From contig JAQFVV010012396.1 of NCBI GenBank assembly GCA_028023455.1, forward strand, positions 21,328,750 through 21,392,749: a stretch of 64,000 nt of DNA. Reading direction: 5' to 3'. A program made the position numbers and the translations under genes. Every line of letters begins with the position of its first letter. Positions within the stretch are counted from its first letter, which is position 1. The notes below the pieces were generated by a model that searched no databases, was not told the DNA's origin, and saw only the letters and a list, made by a program, of their open reading frames with translations. Source of the stretch: Epiperipatus broadwayi. Its lineage: Eukaryota; Onychophora; Udeonychophora; Euonychophora; Peripatidae. Shown here piece after piece: positions 49,876-63,097 of the stretch.

Positions 49876-52336
49876 AATTAATTCTGATTGGTAGTCTTTT
49901 AGGTAGTTGTCACATGTAATGTGGCTGAAATTACTCATGTATGAAGATATTCTTTACAGATAAGAGCATTTCTATTATTCCAGTTAATTTTAAGTTAGTT
50001 AAAGCATAATAAATACATTTATATTCATGGTTATCCAAATCCAGGTTTGAATCCATACTATAAGCATCTTTATCCTAGGTTCATTGGTTATCCATTTCAG
50101 GGTTTCAATTGGTCAATATAAGCACACTTATATCCATTGGTTATTCGGGTAACCTATAAGTGTATTTCCATCTGTCTAGATATCAATTCATCTTGCAAAT
50201 GCGTTTATTTGGTACTTCCGATTTCATAAGACATATATATAACATATATGCATCAATAACTTCAGGTATATCATTGTACATTTAACCGTGACACATTGTT
50301 TTGGTATTCTTATTTCTCAACTCATATATATAACATGTTTTAATTCTGTGTTTATATTACTTTTCTCAGAGTTTTCAAATAATAAATAAAATCTTTTTAA
50401 AAAACAAAAAAAAATGATTTTCTTAATCTTTCAACTTATTTATGTATGTGGTTCATTATACGCATATAATCATTAACTTTTATTGACGTACTAATTCATA
50501 TTTAAATATTTGAATTTATTCATAATATAGTATAAATTTACTATATACATTCATTTTGTATAAATACATTCATTTTGATATTTTCTAATTTTATCTGGAT
50601 TACAAACATGTTATTATAATTTAGTTAATTATAGCTATGTGTAATATTCATATACAATCACTATGCATGTAAGCATTTGTAATTTTTATTTAGTTATTCT
50701 AATATATAGCATAAATATTGTTGTTTGGTCTGCCACATATGTATATTTCTAGATATAAGTTGATCAGCAGTTTCATTTATAATTTATCACTAATAAAATG
50801 TATTTTTACATAGCTACATTTATTCATAATTTTCTTTAAGAAAGACATTTTGTTTTGTCTTTTATTACACATATACGTATCAAATATTTTATAAAATCAT
50901 TACCTTCATTTCATCCAGTTTGTACCTTCATATCCATGATGTGACTGCACTCAAAAAGGGGTCATTGTATTTAAGCTGAATGGCATTATTTACTTTCCAT
51001 GATGTTCACCCAGGCAAATATTGGAGAACCATGGCTTTGGACGAAGAAAGGAAGCTGTTACCAATTAGCCTTCCATCGTTATGATTTCCTTATTAAGATT
51101 TTCTTTTTTCATCATCAACAGTGGAGTTAAGTAACATTTAAATAAGAATTTTAACTTTTTAACCCTTAACTTTTCTTACTTCTTTAACTGCTCTTAAAAT
51201 CTTTTTTAAAAAAATCTTTTTAAAATCTTTTTAAAAATCTTCTTTAAAAATCTTCTTTAAAAATCTGCTCTGAACTTCCAACTCAATTATTTATTCTCTG
51301 ATCTCTGGATTGATTAAGCAGCCTTTCCTACTGTATCTGATTTGTTATACAGCTCTCATTTAAGCCTGAGTGCTTTTCTCTTCTTAAGGATTGGACACTC
51401 TACTTTTTGCGGGACAGATAAGGGATCATAAGAATAAGCCATGTTTTCCAATTTGATAAGACTGCCATAAATGATTATTACACTTTGTACTACAACATCA
51501 TTTCAAAAATTAAAAATATAATATTTTTAATAAGTGCCAGCTTTTATTTATATCATGATTTAAAATTATAAAATCAATAATGATTTTCTTTCTTAGATTG
51601 ACGAATCTTAATAAAGAAAGATTTGTACCTTTTTTTTAATTGCAGATTTAAATGTATTTGTTGTCTTTTTTTCTTTTTAATTTGACCAAATTACCTATTT
51701 TTTTTTTCATTGCTGTCAATTTTCATGATTCCTTTGTTTCTTTAAATTTTTAGTTTTCTTTAACCATTATTAAGTATTTTCTTTTCTTTTTAAACAACAA
51801 ATCATGCTAGTTTTTTTAAATGGGAGGGGGGATCTTTTGAATTCATACATGGAACAGTATATCTGTTTCACTATATATAATATTAATATTAAACATTTAT
51901 ATTTTAAATAATTGAGAAGATAGTATATGGAATGGGTGTCGAATAAATAAATATATGACAGCAGACATATGGTTTGAAATTATTTAATTAGAATATTTAA
52001 TACTAAAATAATTTAATTAAAAACATTGGATTATATTAAAATCTCAGTAGCGGTATTATTATTCTTATACTGTGTTATTTTCTAAGACACACAATTATTT
52101 GGCTGATGTAATCTAGCTACCTGAATTCTTGAGCAAATATTTCAAGAACATGCCTTTGGGGATTTAATATCTTTGCAATGCACGAGTCTGAATTAGGATT
52201 GATAATAGCAGCTGCGGACATATATTTTATTTAATTAAATAAGATATTTATAAATGATTTATTATGGGCAGACATTTATTTGAGAGTGAATTAATGTCAT
52301 TAATGCAGAGACAGAATCATATATGGAATAGTAAAA
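49876..52336. other. AT-rich intergenic DNA
   Basis: No gene supported. A short slippage array of (aaaatctttctt)-like units lies at 51190-51265. Confidence 0.45.
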
Positions 52337-52502
52337 TTAATAATAAGAAACACGTGGTATATTTAGAACTGTGATGCAAGTGTGGCAGTACATTAATACT
52401 GCAAAGCCAATGGATGCGTTTAAAACAACGGGCTGGCATTTGCCATAGGCCCAAAGGTAAGATGTCACATAAGCATAATCAGGTGCAAAGGGTTCATGCC
52501 GC

Positions 52503-52635
52503 TTACTCCCTGACTGTGTGATGGGTGTCAAGCCCTATGGGAACATTCATTATGTCCACTTGTGTAGGATGACTGGCATTCAGTAAATCCTGTAGGATCC
52601 GGGATATCCAAGGCTCATGATGGGCTATCGCATCT
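52503..52635 (-). other. Candidate terminal exon, unidentified
   Basis: On the minus strand an acceptor-like TTTAG (52640-52636) is followed by 43 clean codons and a stop at 52503. The peptide includes HEPWISRILQDLLNASHPTQ and ends GLDTHHTVRE. The region is about half G+C in an AT-rich setting. A second open frame overlaps downstream (52531-52337, 64 codons), so both could equally be chance frames in a GC-richer interspersed repeat. No family recognised and no upstream exon found. Confidence 0.28.
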
Positions 52636-53488
52636 CTAAATCATAACACATGTATAATTCACATAATACTTTGTTAAGATTTAATATAAATTTATAACTC
52701 AGTCCTACATTACCAACATTTAATAAATATTATTTGGCTCTCAAAGAAATGCACTTAATGGATTTGTTACTTAAATTAAAAACAAGTGTAAAAACAATAG
52801 GTAAGTTGGATGGGTATTAAGAACTAATATGTCCACCACTTGTTACGTAGTAGACTCTCGCATTTACAATAAATGAAGCACCGAATGTGTGTTGATTTAT
52901 ATGAAAATAAAATAATTTAATAGAAGCAAATATCAACTATATGCTTTACAGAATACACATCCACTGTTTCATGCAATCATGTATTTGTATTTTAGAGAAT
53001 TATGGAGAATTCCGAGCTGACCAGCCAACATGAGTATATATAAAGAAATATATTAGTAGATCACTGTACAAGATGACAACCATTTAGATTAGGATTTATG
53101 TTTAAAATTTGGTGAGGTCCGATCAGAAATCTTATAGGCATGCTATCATTAGATAATAAAAAAAAATGTAAAATTAGAAATACATACCCAAGAAATAGAC
53201 AGAGTTAGGTAAGCTAGATTATTAAAGATATTTACATAATAGATTAATAATGAAATTAATAATTGTACAATTTATATATAGAGTGAGATATAGCTTGACT
53301 AATATTTAGAGTACTCTAGATGGCCTTGGGTACAGGTATCTGTTTTCTAAGAAGCTTTCAGATTTCATGGTCAGTAGCAGATTGTTTATGAATTCAAACA
53401 GTAGCAGTTTTTTCCAGCACTCAGGTTATTAATTTATTTCAATAGCAGCAGCAGTTTTCTGATTGTCTGGGCAGCTGATCTTCTTGGT
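52636..53488. other. Intergenic DNA
   Basis: No feature supported; contains short CAG/CTG-type runs near 53390-53460. Confidence 0.4.
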
Positions 53489-53577
53489 TTAATTGGTGAA
53501 GGGCATATGTGGAGGTTCGGGTATATGATCGATCATCTCTGAGGGGAAAATAGTCTGGGTGCTTTCTACTCGATCAT
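53489..53577 (-). other. Short exon-like open frame, unidentified
   Basis: Minus-strand frame following CAAG at about 53578, reading DDRVESTQTIFPSEMIDHIP and ending PPHMPFTN-stop at 53489. Proline- and acid-containing, unlike the usual chance frames here, but only 29 codons and unrecognised. It could belong with the 52.5-kb frame or be part of a repeat. Confidence 0.22.
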
Positions 53578-53981
53578 CTTGTAGTGGACAAATTAATTTT
53601 AAGATTTGGATTCTCTCAACCAAGCAAGAGCACAGCCAAAGTCTAACTATAAAGTTCTTAGATATCCAAAATGTCCTCCTTTCTTTATATTATCTTTTAC
53701 ATTTTATTCTATTTTATTTTTAGCTGCATTCATTTGTCCTGAGGAGAATCAATGCATTTTTATAAGTTTAATCAATTCAGAAAACTGCATTCTATTGTTT
53801 AGGTTTTTTACCTTTTTAACATTTTTGTAATTAAAGCTTTTAGGGAATTTTCTAATTAATTAATCTATTATCTCTCACCGACAATACTTGCAAAATTTCA
53901 AGTACAAAAGGGAATATATAATTATTTTTACTTTTCTTTTGAATTACAATCTAATTTTCAAAATTATTATTTAAAATACGA

Positions 53982-54095
53982 TTTTAAGAAAAGCAATAAA
54001 CTAATGTACATTATAATTTAAAATAAATAGTTGATTTTTTTTTAAGAAAAGCAATAAACTAACGAACATTTATAATTTAAAATAAATAGTTAAAG
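53982..54095 (+). repeat. 58-bp tandem duplication
   Basis: ttaagaaaagcaataaacta recurs at 53985 and 54043 (period 58), followed in both by an acat..tataatttaaaataaatag segment. Confidence 0.85.
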
Positions 54096-54312
54096 TTATG
54101 TAAAATTATATAACTAAAAGAGAAAGTTAAATTATATCAATTATTTTTCTTTATTGCTTTAAATTTGTTATCGAAATGTGTGTGCATTTATGGTGAATTT
54201 TACAGAAATTTATACATGTTTAATATTACTACACACACAATTCGATACCCAAAAAGTTTAAATTTGGGTAGGATATCGTGGTGGATGAGAGACGATGGAA
54301 AAAGGTGAAACT

Positions 54313-54334
54313 TAAGATTCGAATTCGAATCTTA
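54313..54334. repeat. 22-bp perfect palindrome
   Basis: Centred on GAATTC, with core GATTCGAATTCGAATC and two more bases pairing on each side up to TA ends. Flanked by gaaac and gtttc, which can pair with a one-base offset. Confidence 0.9.
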
Positions 54335-55486
54335 CTGTTTCAATCTTAATAAAAAGAGATTATGATTCCAATCTTCTTAATCTTAATTTAAAGATATTGA
54401 TATTTTTATTTTATATTTAAATACTGTTTACATATTCACAACAATGTATAAAATGAAATCCCCATTGTTGCCTACAACTGTAAGTCTAAAGTAAAAAAGA
54501 AATATAGCACATCATTACAAAACTTATAAAACAAGGCTTATATTAAGCAGAATTTTGATTACTATATATATTCTGCTTAGAATAGGGCCTTTATGCAAGA
54601 ATTCACCATAGCAATTATTATCTATTTGTAGTCCCTATTTTGATTTATAACTGCTTATTTATGACAACAATGACAAAAAAATGGATTTTTGGTGGCCATT
54701 TTGTAAATGGTGGTGATCTTGTAAGAGTGATAATATCAGAAAATAGTGACTTTATATTATCTGAAAGAAAAATGGTGTCATTCATGTTAATATTGGATGT
54801 AAACTAGTTAGAATAAATAATTATTTATTATTAGTTGTTTATTTCAATTGAGTTGAAACTGATTATTAATAATAATTATGGAAACAACATTATGGACCAA
54901 TTAAGTATGATATTTATTATATTTGACCATTGTTAAAAATATAAATGCGTATATAGTACTGTATATAATATTATATAGTATTTTCATTATATAATTAAAA
55001 TATCATTAATAAACAGTACTTTAATTCTTATTCAATTTTCTTACAAGACAATCAATTCATTAAAAGAAATATTTAAAGTTTAATGACTGCAAAAATAAAA
55101 ACACAAGTATTTCATTCATTACAATAAATAATCAAAAGTGTATTTTGATAATATACAACAACCAGATATGTTAACATTATATTTTTTGTTTACATTAGCT
55201 TAAAATGAGCTAATTTTTTTCTCATAGAAAATGTATAGTCCCCTGCTTTTAATTAATATGATCTTTTTGCTTTATGATGGGTTTTGGATAACCAAGTGTC
55301 CTCATTTAGCATAGTAACAATGTAAAACAAAATGAATTGTGACATTATTTATATATTATAATGACAATGAAGAAATAATGATAAATTAGAATAATATGAT
55401 GAGAAATGAAAAATTAAAATAAAATATTAATCTAATTTCGGAATTTACAATAAATTTATTGAGAGATTAATACTAGATATTAATCT
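54335..55486. other. AT-rich intergenic DNA
   Basis: No feature recognised. Confidence 0.45.
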
Positions 55487-55488
55487 AA

Positions 55489-55818
55489 TGCCAATTGCTC
55501 AACAAGCTTTGTGATAAATGCTTAGCCTACATGGCTGAAAATATATCAGCCCCATATAGCTATTTGTGTTGGATAGCTGGGTTTGAAGACATGTAAGTGT
55601 CTGAAAATTTTAGATTTTCCACTCAATAGATAACTTTTAGATAAATGCTGGCTTTGGGTTGGTATTTTTAGATCTAGTGTCTGAAGCTACCCTAGTGCCT
55701 CTCTGAGAAGTGCTAAAGCATGAAACCATAGTCAGAGGTAAGGGGGGTTCCTGACAGAGATATTTTAAATGCTTTCTCTGGCTAAGCATTTATCACAAAG
55801 CTTGTTGAGCAATTGGCA
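55489..55818. mobile_element. Element with perfect 39-bp terminal inverted repeats
   Basis: 330 bases bounded by tgccaattgctcaacaagct... (55489-55527) and its exact reverse complement (55780-55818). The flanking AAT on both sides may be a 3-bp target duplication (inference). The interior is related to the 370-bp array at 7.3-8.6 kb: shared gctatttg(a/t)gtt(a/g)gatagct, gtctgaaa..ttagattttc, and a degraded form of the GC-rich core. Non-autonomous DNA transposon, superfamily not determined. Confidence 0.82.
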
Positions 55819-56483
55819 ATGCTCATTGTTTATATCATACAAACTTAAGAGTTATGGGTCATGTGATCTATGACTCTTATTTTGACTAGACATTAATCTA
55901 GTTTATAAATTTACAATCAATTTATGCAGATATTTGAATTACAAAATGAATGCATATATTATATGCATAATAATATATTAGATAATCAAGCTCTAATATT
56001 TGTAGTAAAAAAACTATCCAACAACTAATTGAAAGGCTTTTAAAATAGCAAATTGTTTTATTTTACTGTTCACAACTATGGTAATAGAAACATATTTAAA
56101 AACCTCTTGAGTAAATAATTGACAGTATTTTTTAATTAAGTAAATTTCCACATGCTCTCCTTAGGAAACTTGTAATGAAAGATCTAAAATAAATTTTTAA
56201 ATGGTAAATTATTCTAAAAAAAGAAAAAGATATACCAAGTAAAATATATATTCTGTGCATTTTAATGACTGTAGTATTGGATAAGGATGAATCAATATAA
56301 GGGAAATACAAATACTTTTGATTACCAGTGTTGGTAAAAACTTAATAAAATACAAAAAATGAAATTAAAAACATATAAGTTTGTTTCAGATCAGTCTATG
56401 CAGTCATCTCCACATCACACTAAAAGCAGGTTTAAAGTATCTTTGGAGTCTTAAGTACTGTAACTTAAAATCACTAAAAATAT
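55819..56483. other. AT-rich intergenic DNA
   Basis: No feature recognised. Confidence 0.45.
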
Positions 56484-56563
56484 TGTCAAGAGGTCAGCAC
56501 AGCCACCTTACAAGCAGTTGTCCCAGGTTTGCTTCCCGGACGAAGCTTTGACACATAAAAAAG
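56484..56563 (+). mobile_element. SINE-A copy
   Basis: Head gtcaagaggtcagcacagcc, tRNA B-box-like ggtttgcttcc (56526-56536), then gaagctttgacac and an A-rich tail. Flanked by aaaatat at 56477-56483 and 56564-56570. It matches the 37.3-kb copy in layout and in the strings (a)gcagttg(t/c)cc and cttcccgg. Confidence 0.75.
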
Positions 56564-58282
56564 AAAATATCTATTGTTTCGAAAAGGAAATGTTAAAATT
56601 AAAAGGATGATGACTACCAATAAAATAAAATAAAAATATTACATTGGTTCTGCTCTTTTCTTCCAAAGTTGTAAGCTTGTGTTTAAGACATGTAGAAATC
56701 CCTATGTTTACATTTTCAGGCGCATACTCTTGAGGCTCATAGCCTTAATAAAATATTATTGTAAATTATTATAAAATTTGATATTTTTCCAATGAATTGG
56801 TCATAAAGATGAAAAAAAGTAGAGCTGCAGCAATTGTGAATAAAGTAAGTACAAAATGCTCAAGCATTGCAATTTATGGTGCAGCAAATGATTATAGCTA
56901 ATTTAGATATTAGCAAATATGTTCTAAATAAGTTAATGCATTTTAAAGTAGATGTAACTAAATTTGAAGTGATGTTATCTCCAATTATCACGTGCTCTAC
57001 ATTCTTTTATAAATTTATTGCAACTGCTATCTATATTAGATAAAAAGTTTGGCAAATCATTCTGAAGTATACAGTATTTCAGCATTGATCTTCTTCCACC
57101 ATCTTAAAGCAATGCTAAAACTCCACCCAAATAGTAGTCACTAGACTTGTATGAATACTGTAATGGCAAGAAAATTAATTACCATCATAATATAGATGTA
57201 GCAGTTGTCTTATTTGCATAGATTATTAGAGTCATTTTAAAGCAACTGAAGAAAGAGGTTATTCAGAAATGTATGTGCATATACATATTGCCATAAGTGA
57301 ATGACCAATCTTTTCTTGTAGTATAGCAACTACAATTTATATATGGCACATAAGCTAGTGACTATATATCTTCAAATATATCTATGTTGCAACTATGTAC
57401 ATTATGTATATGTTTTAAAGAAATTACTCAGATTTTAAAGTTGATTTTTATATTTCTAGTCAAGTTAATGGTTAAAATTGTAAAATAACATATTCTTCTG
57501 GACATTAAACACAATCTTAAATGCATTTAGTTAATTTTCGAAAGAATGATTTACTTGTATACTCTTCAAAACGTTTTTTTATCAGAGGACAAAGTGGAAA
57601 ATGTTTGAAATTATTTATATAAAAGATAATTTCAAAACAAAAGTACAATAATTATAAACAATTTGAGTGAGGTGAAAGTTTATTACCAATCTATCATAAA
57701 CAAAAAAATACCAATAAATCTATTCTGAAAACTTTTATCCATTTCAATTAATCAAAAATTAAAAAAAAAAAATCATTGAGAGTTAAATCAAATTATTTTT
57801 AAAAAGTTGTATTCAAGTATAAATTAATTCAGTAATATCAGTAAGTTGAATCAAATGAATCCATTATATTTGCTGAGAACTATTTGTCAAAAAAGTACCT
57901 ATTTTTTCAGATCACAAAATCTAAGATTTTGTTTTTTTTAAATATGCATTCTTAGTCTATCTAGTTAGTTATCCAATGAGAGTCAGTAAATTATTAAAAA
58001 TTAAAGGATCCAAATTAATCTAAATTAGTAAATAGAATATATAAAATATTATATGATGGAAACTTTAAAACTTGTGATGTAGAGATATATTTTTTATGAG
58101 TATAAATCCATGAATGCTACGTAATTCAATTATCATTAAATAAATTTTGGTTATTTTTTTAAAAATAGTACTGCACCAATTTCGTTTTGTTTTTTCTAGA
58201 TTATAGATATATGCTTACACATATATTATAAAATCAAAATTAATGAAAGTTAATTGTAATTAATTAATTGTAAATATAAACA
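56564..58282. other. AT-rich intergenic DNA
   Basis: No gene or element recognised. Confidence 0.45.
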
Positions 58283-58440
58283 TAAGTCATCATCATCATC
58301 ATCAACCATTATCAATCCACTGCAGGATGAAGGTCTCTCCAAGTTCAATCCATCTTTTCTGATCTTTAGCTTCTCGTCTCCACATCACTCCTGCTCATTT
58401 TCATATTTCATCCATCCATCTAACATGTGGTTTTAATGAA
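58283..58440 (-). mobile_element. RTE-type LINE, 3' end
   Basis: Minus strand encodes the tail of a LINE protein: REAKDQKRWIELGETFILQW then IDNG and a TGA at 58304-58302, preceded, with a frame break, by GHVRWMDEI-like sequence (the first residue is degraded). It is followed immediately by a short (GAT)n tail (58286-58303), as in RTE-clade elements. 5'-truncated to about 150 bases. The pattern W-RREA-DR-RW at the C-terminus is familiar from RTE elements across invertebrates. Confidence 0.75.
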
Positions 58441-59114
58441 AGATATCATTTACACAAACAATCATTCTGCCTTATCAGGCAACTGAGAAGAAAGACCATA
58501 GTGTTTCTTGATCTTAAACTCGTAGGTAAAAAGCAAAGTATATTTATTTAATTTGTTTTAAAAATATAGATCTAAATTATATACACATTGAAGAGAATAT
58601 ATCTTGAGAAAATACATAAACATTTAATTATAACAAAAATGAAATCTAAAATAAATAAAAAAATACAATTTCTATTTTTACTTTATTTAAAATATAGTAT
58701 AAATATTACTGCATCTAAAATAAGACAAAGATATGAATGAAATGAATATGTATGAAGTCTCTGTATATGTTTTCTCTCATGAATAAACTCTTTACGGTGG
58801 TTTTATATTCACAGAAAATGAAATATATGTTACAGAAATATATGAAGTCAATATGTATTTTGTTGATTACAACACAGCTTTTGATATAATGTTAAACTGC
58901 AAAATGTTCTCAGGAAAATAAGATTAATTTTGAATTTGAGATTTTTAACTTTGAGTAATAAAATGGAGTAAAATTAATTATAGATATATAAATGTGTTAC
59001 TTCTGTCCCTAAATCCCAAATTCTCATTGATAAAGCAAAATACAAAAACTGATTTGGGAGTTTATCAATTGGACAATCACTGATTATTCAAGATTACTAC
59101 AAATGTCATAAGAG
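58441..59114. other. AT-rich intergenic DNA
   Basis: No feature recognised. Confidence 0.45.
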
Positions 59115-59128
59115 TAGAAGTTGCTCTT

Positions 59129-59730
59129 TTGTCTGAAGGTTTGTAATGATGGTATATTGTAAGATGTGATATGTTGGACTATTTCCATCATTATTGAGTA
59201 ATGTAAAGAAAACTTTAAACTTTATTTAAACTTTCCAAATACAAACAACTTATTAGGAATAACACACAACTAGACAATACAGGTTAGTAATTACACATCA
59301 TTTCGAGTAGCATTATTCTCCACTCTTCTTCAGGTATTGCTGGCCTATATGCACAGTGGCAATATTCACTTAGCAGTTGAACTCGCACCTTTAGATTCTT
59401 GAATATTGAATTTTAAGGCAAACATTCTACCAACTGACAGAATAGCTCAGTTGGTAGAGGGTTTGCTTTAAAATTCAATATTCAAGAATCTAAAGATGCG
59501 AGTTCAACTTCTAAATGAATATTGTCATTGTGCATATAGGCCAGCAACACCTGAAGAAAAGTGGAGAATAATACTACTTGAAACATTGTGTAATTACTAA
59601 CCTATATTGTCTATTTGTGTGTTATTACTAACAAGTTGTTTGCATTTGGGAAGTTTAAATAAAGTTTAAAATTTCTTTTACATTCAACATTCACTCATTA
59701 ATGATGGAAATAGTCCAACATATCACATCT
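59129..59730. mobile_element. SINE-B inverted dimer inside a 14-bp target duplication
   Basis: Arms of ~285 bases (59160-59440 and 59441-59730) are reverse complements at about 90%. Each half, read outward from the centre, has a tRNA-like A box (tagctcagttggtagagg in the right half), a B-box-like gcgagttcaact, the tract gaataatactact, a tttaaataaagttta near the end and aatagtccaacatat. The whole is flanked by tagaagttgctctt at 59115-59128 and 59731-59744. A 31-base extra segment lies between the left duplication and left arm. A further tail fragment of the family may be at about 59993-60030. Confidence 0.85.
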
Positions 59731-59744
59731 TAGAAGTTGCTCTT

Positions 59745-62700
59745 GATTTTATAGTAATTTTATGTAACTTATGAATCTTCTTCAAATTAATTATATTTTT
59801 ATTTAACTAAAAGTGAAATAAAACATTTTAATAAAAGAGAAAATGTTCTTTTAATTCATCTATTTGAATTTCAGATTGCATTAAAAAAATAAGTAGTTTT
59901 TTTTAATCGTCAATGCACTTGTATTATTTATTCCAATAACAGATTTTAGAGCTAAAGTTCGATGGATGACAGCTCAACTTTACCAATTGTAGCATTTAAA
60001 CTTTATTTGAAATCTCAAACTACAAACAATCCAAAATATTCTTTTTTAATATTTAGATTTAAATTTTAAATAGACTTTTTAAATCATTAAATGAAATATA
60101 TTTTTGTCATGTTGTAGAATTCAATGGTGTTTTTTGATGAATAATATATGTACATAGTATTAATAAAATATAAAGACTTAATTGTGAAGTTGTGTATGTT
60201 TTAATATTAATAATATATTACATAAGAATGTGTACAAATCTGGGCTTATCTTTATTAGATTCTTATATATTAGTCCGATAATAAGATTTCACATAAGAAT
60301 TAGTCTAATAATAACTTTCCTACCTTGGGATCTCATAAATTAATATCTGCATGGGATCTTCTGACAAACTTAATCCATCAATTTTTTAATAAATGATGAC
60401 AAGTAACTTCATTTAGTACAAAATGGTGACCTATAAGGTTATTTAGTGGAAATAAACAATCATGTATTTATGTTCTGAATTGATTTGAGTTATTTGCAAA
60501 ACTAACCTTATTGTGTAAAAAAGTGGTGACTGATAACTTTATTTACGGGATATAAATGAACATGTATTTAAATTTTATTATTTGCAAGAAATGTGACAAC
60601 TAAATTTTTAGTAATATACATTACTTTAATAAAAAAGAAAAAAAAATTTTCTTACAATCACTGGGGAAGACTCCAAGTTTTTTTCTATGTTTGAAAAATG
60701 CAAATGAAAGGATAGCTACAATTTATAAGGAAAATGTCATATCCTGAAGCTAGCAAGTTATCACTTTTGTAAGATTTTTTTTTTTCTCAGAATAACATGC
60801 TACATGCATAACCTTCTTGAGATAGTTATTCCAGTATATGATTATCTTTTAAAAGTAGTGGATGACTTTCCTGTCTTCAGTAAAGGAAACTTCCCAAATT
60901 TGAATCATTTCATTGGATAAAAATAATCTTTCTGAAAATTTACTTGACAGGAATTAATGCTGAACATCACATCATATTTTAAATCATAAAATTAGCAAAG
61001 AAATCTTCACTTAAACATTAATTTACTTTCTTTTTAAAAAATTGTAAATGTATTTAATTCAGTTTTTATATGCACACCAGATGTACCCAGCCTATGAAGG
61101 CCATGCTTTTTTTAATTGATTGCTTTAATAAATTTTTTGTTAAGATTTAATGTAAATTAAACAAAAGACCTTAATATTATATAAATAAATGTGAGAAATT
61201 CACAATTGAGAAAGTGAAAAAAAAGTGTTTGGAACAAGCTGGCCTATTTGGTACACTTCAGAAATGTACCTGGCAAGATATTAATACATTTGGCTTTATT
61301 AATAGTTTTGTGTATTCTTCTTTTGGCCCAGTGCACAAAACTATTAATAAATACTAATTAAAATTTAATATTTTAAATATGCCTGTTATAATTGATATGT
61401 GAATTTGGCAGCTTTATAGACAATTATAAATGATGGAATTATTTCCTTGGCATCAAATATGTCTCATAATATTTTTTTTGATTGCTTGAGAATTTGACAC
61501 ATGACAGTCTTATGGGAAAATATACATTCCCAGAAAACATATGACAGCCTTATGGATAAAAATTCACAGGGATTTTATATATATTTCTTTGTGCAGGAGA
61601 CTTTCATCATCACAGGACTAATATTTAAGTCCCCTTCATTAGTACGTTTTTGTTTAATTTATTCAGATTTTTTTATTATATCTTTTATTTAAGAAGAAAC
61701 ATTCAAAAGAAATAAGAAAAATAAAACACTATTTTTTTTTGTTTTTGTAAATTATTTTTTAATTACATACCATAATTTGTTTCCAGAAAGTAGTTTTCTT
61801 AAGAATTTATTTTTAAGTGTTTTTATTTTTGTTTAAATATATTTGGATGATAATTTAAATAAAAGTATTAATATTCTACATACATATATATATATTGAGT
61901 TATATTTTAGACATTGACGTTTTTTGTCATAAATAGGATATGAATGTTTTTTTCTTATAATTCAGATAATATATATATATAACAATATTATTATTATAAA
62001 TATCAGAACGATTCTGTTAGTATGTGTATGTGTGTGTTTTATAATAAATTTTAAAGCATTTAGTAAAATAATAAATATAAAACCCACCCAACTATTATAA
62101 AATATATTTTTATACCAAAATATTAATTAATTCTTTATGTATGTTTGTTAGTTATTTTTGATTGTTATTAGTATTTAAAATTAAGCATTTCTAAAGTAAA
62201 TTAAATAATAGAAAGAACTAATTGCAATTTAAAATTTAAGAAATACAAACATACATTATTTTTCAATTAATACTACAAAGTCGCCCATAATACAAAGTCT
62301 AATTGATCATGTGACTACTTAATTAATTTTTCCCCCTTCCTACTTTTTTTGGATTGTACAGATTTGTCCCATCTGCAAATTCCATATTATCTCTTGACAA
62401 TTACATGATGTTTTTGAACGAGGAACTAGTTTGGCTCCTCATTAATTGTTATAATTTGTTCAGGTTTATTATTAGAAGATGGTTTTCGCATCAAAGAGTC
62501 TTTGTCTAAAGGTGAAACCTTATTATACTAGTTATTGAATTTTAGGTTTTTAAGTAAGAATCTCAAATAATGGATGAATTAATGAGGGCCTCTTTTAATT
62601 CAATATTGATCTGCTTCTTTATAAGAATCTAGAAAAAAAAATTTAAGGAAAGTATGATTACTGGATTATTTTAATTCAACCAAGAGATGTCAATTGCAAA

Positions 62701-63097
62701 ATCAATGCACAAAGATAAATGTTATATAAATAGGTTCATAGTAAAGTCAATAATAAAAGATTATTTAAACATAGTGCTTTATCAATTCGAAAAACAGTGC
62801 ATTGCAGTTTAGCAATAAGATTTTTATAATTAATACTGCATTCATATTTTATTTTATTACATTGACATGAATTTTCCTTATTAAATATAACAGTTATATA
62901 TATATATCGTTCATTATAAATATATATTGGTTTAAGTTTTGGAAGTCATTTGACATTTGAGCGTCACAAGTGACTGGATGAGTTCTCATTCAATTGACTT
63001 TAGTTCTCAAGATATCTTTCACCATCTCATTAAAATGCATCATGTTTTGATTTATCTGTTATTTAGTAAAAGTTTTCATAAAGAATTATTCTTTTAG
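59745..63097. other. AT-rich intergenic DNA with one short hairpin
   Basis: No gene supported. A perfect 18-bp-arm hairpin lies at 61295-61312/61334-61351 with a 21-base loop that is GC-richer (cttttggcccagtg). Frames at 61501-61692 and elsewhere are not supported. Confidence 0.45.

Noticed and set aside
59440-59520. Possible functional tRNA gene
   Set aside because: A and B boxes are present, but the sequence is inside a SINE palindrome, lacks a convincing acceptor stem, and the spacing is wrong for a working tRNA.
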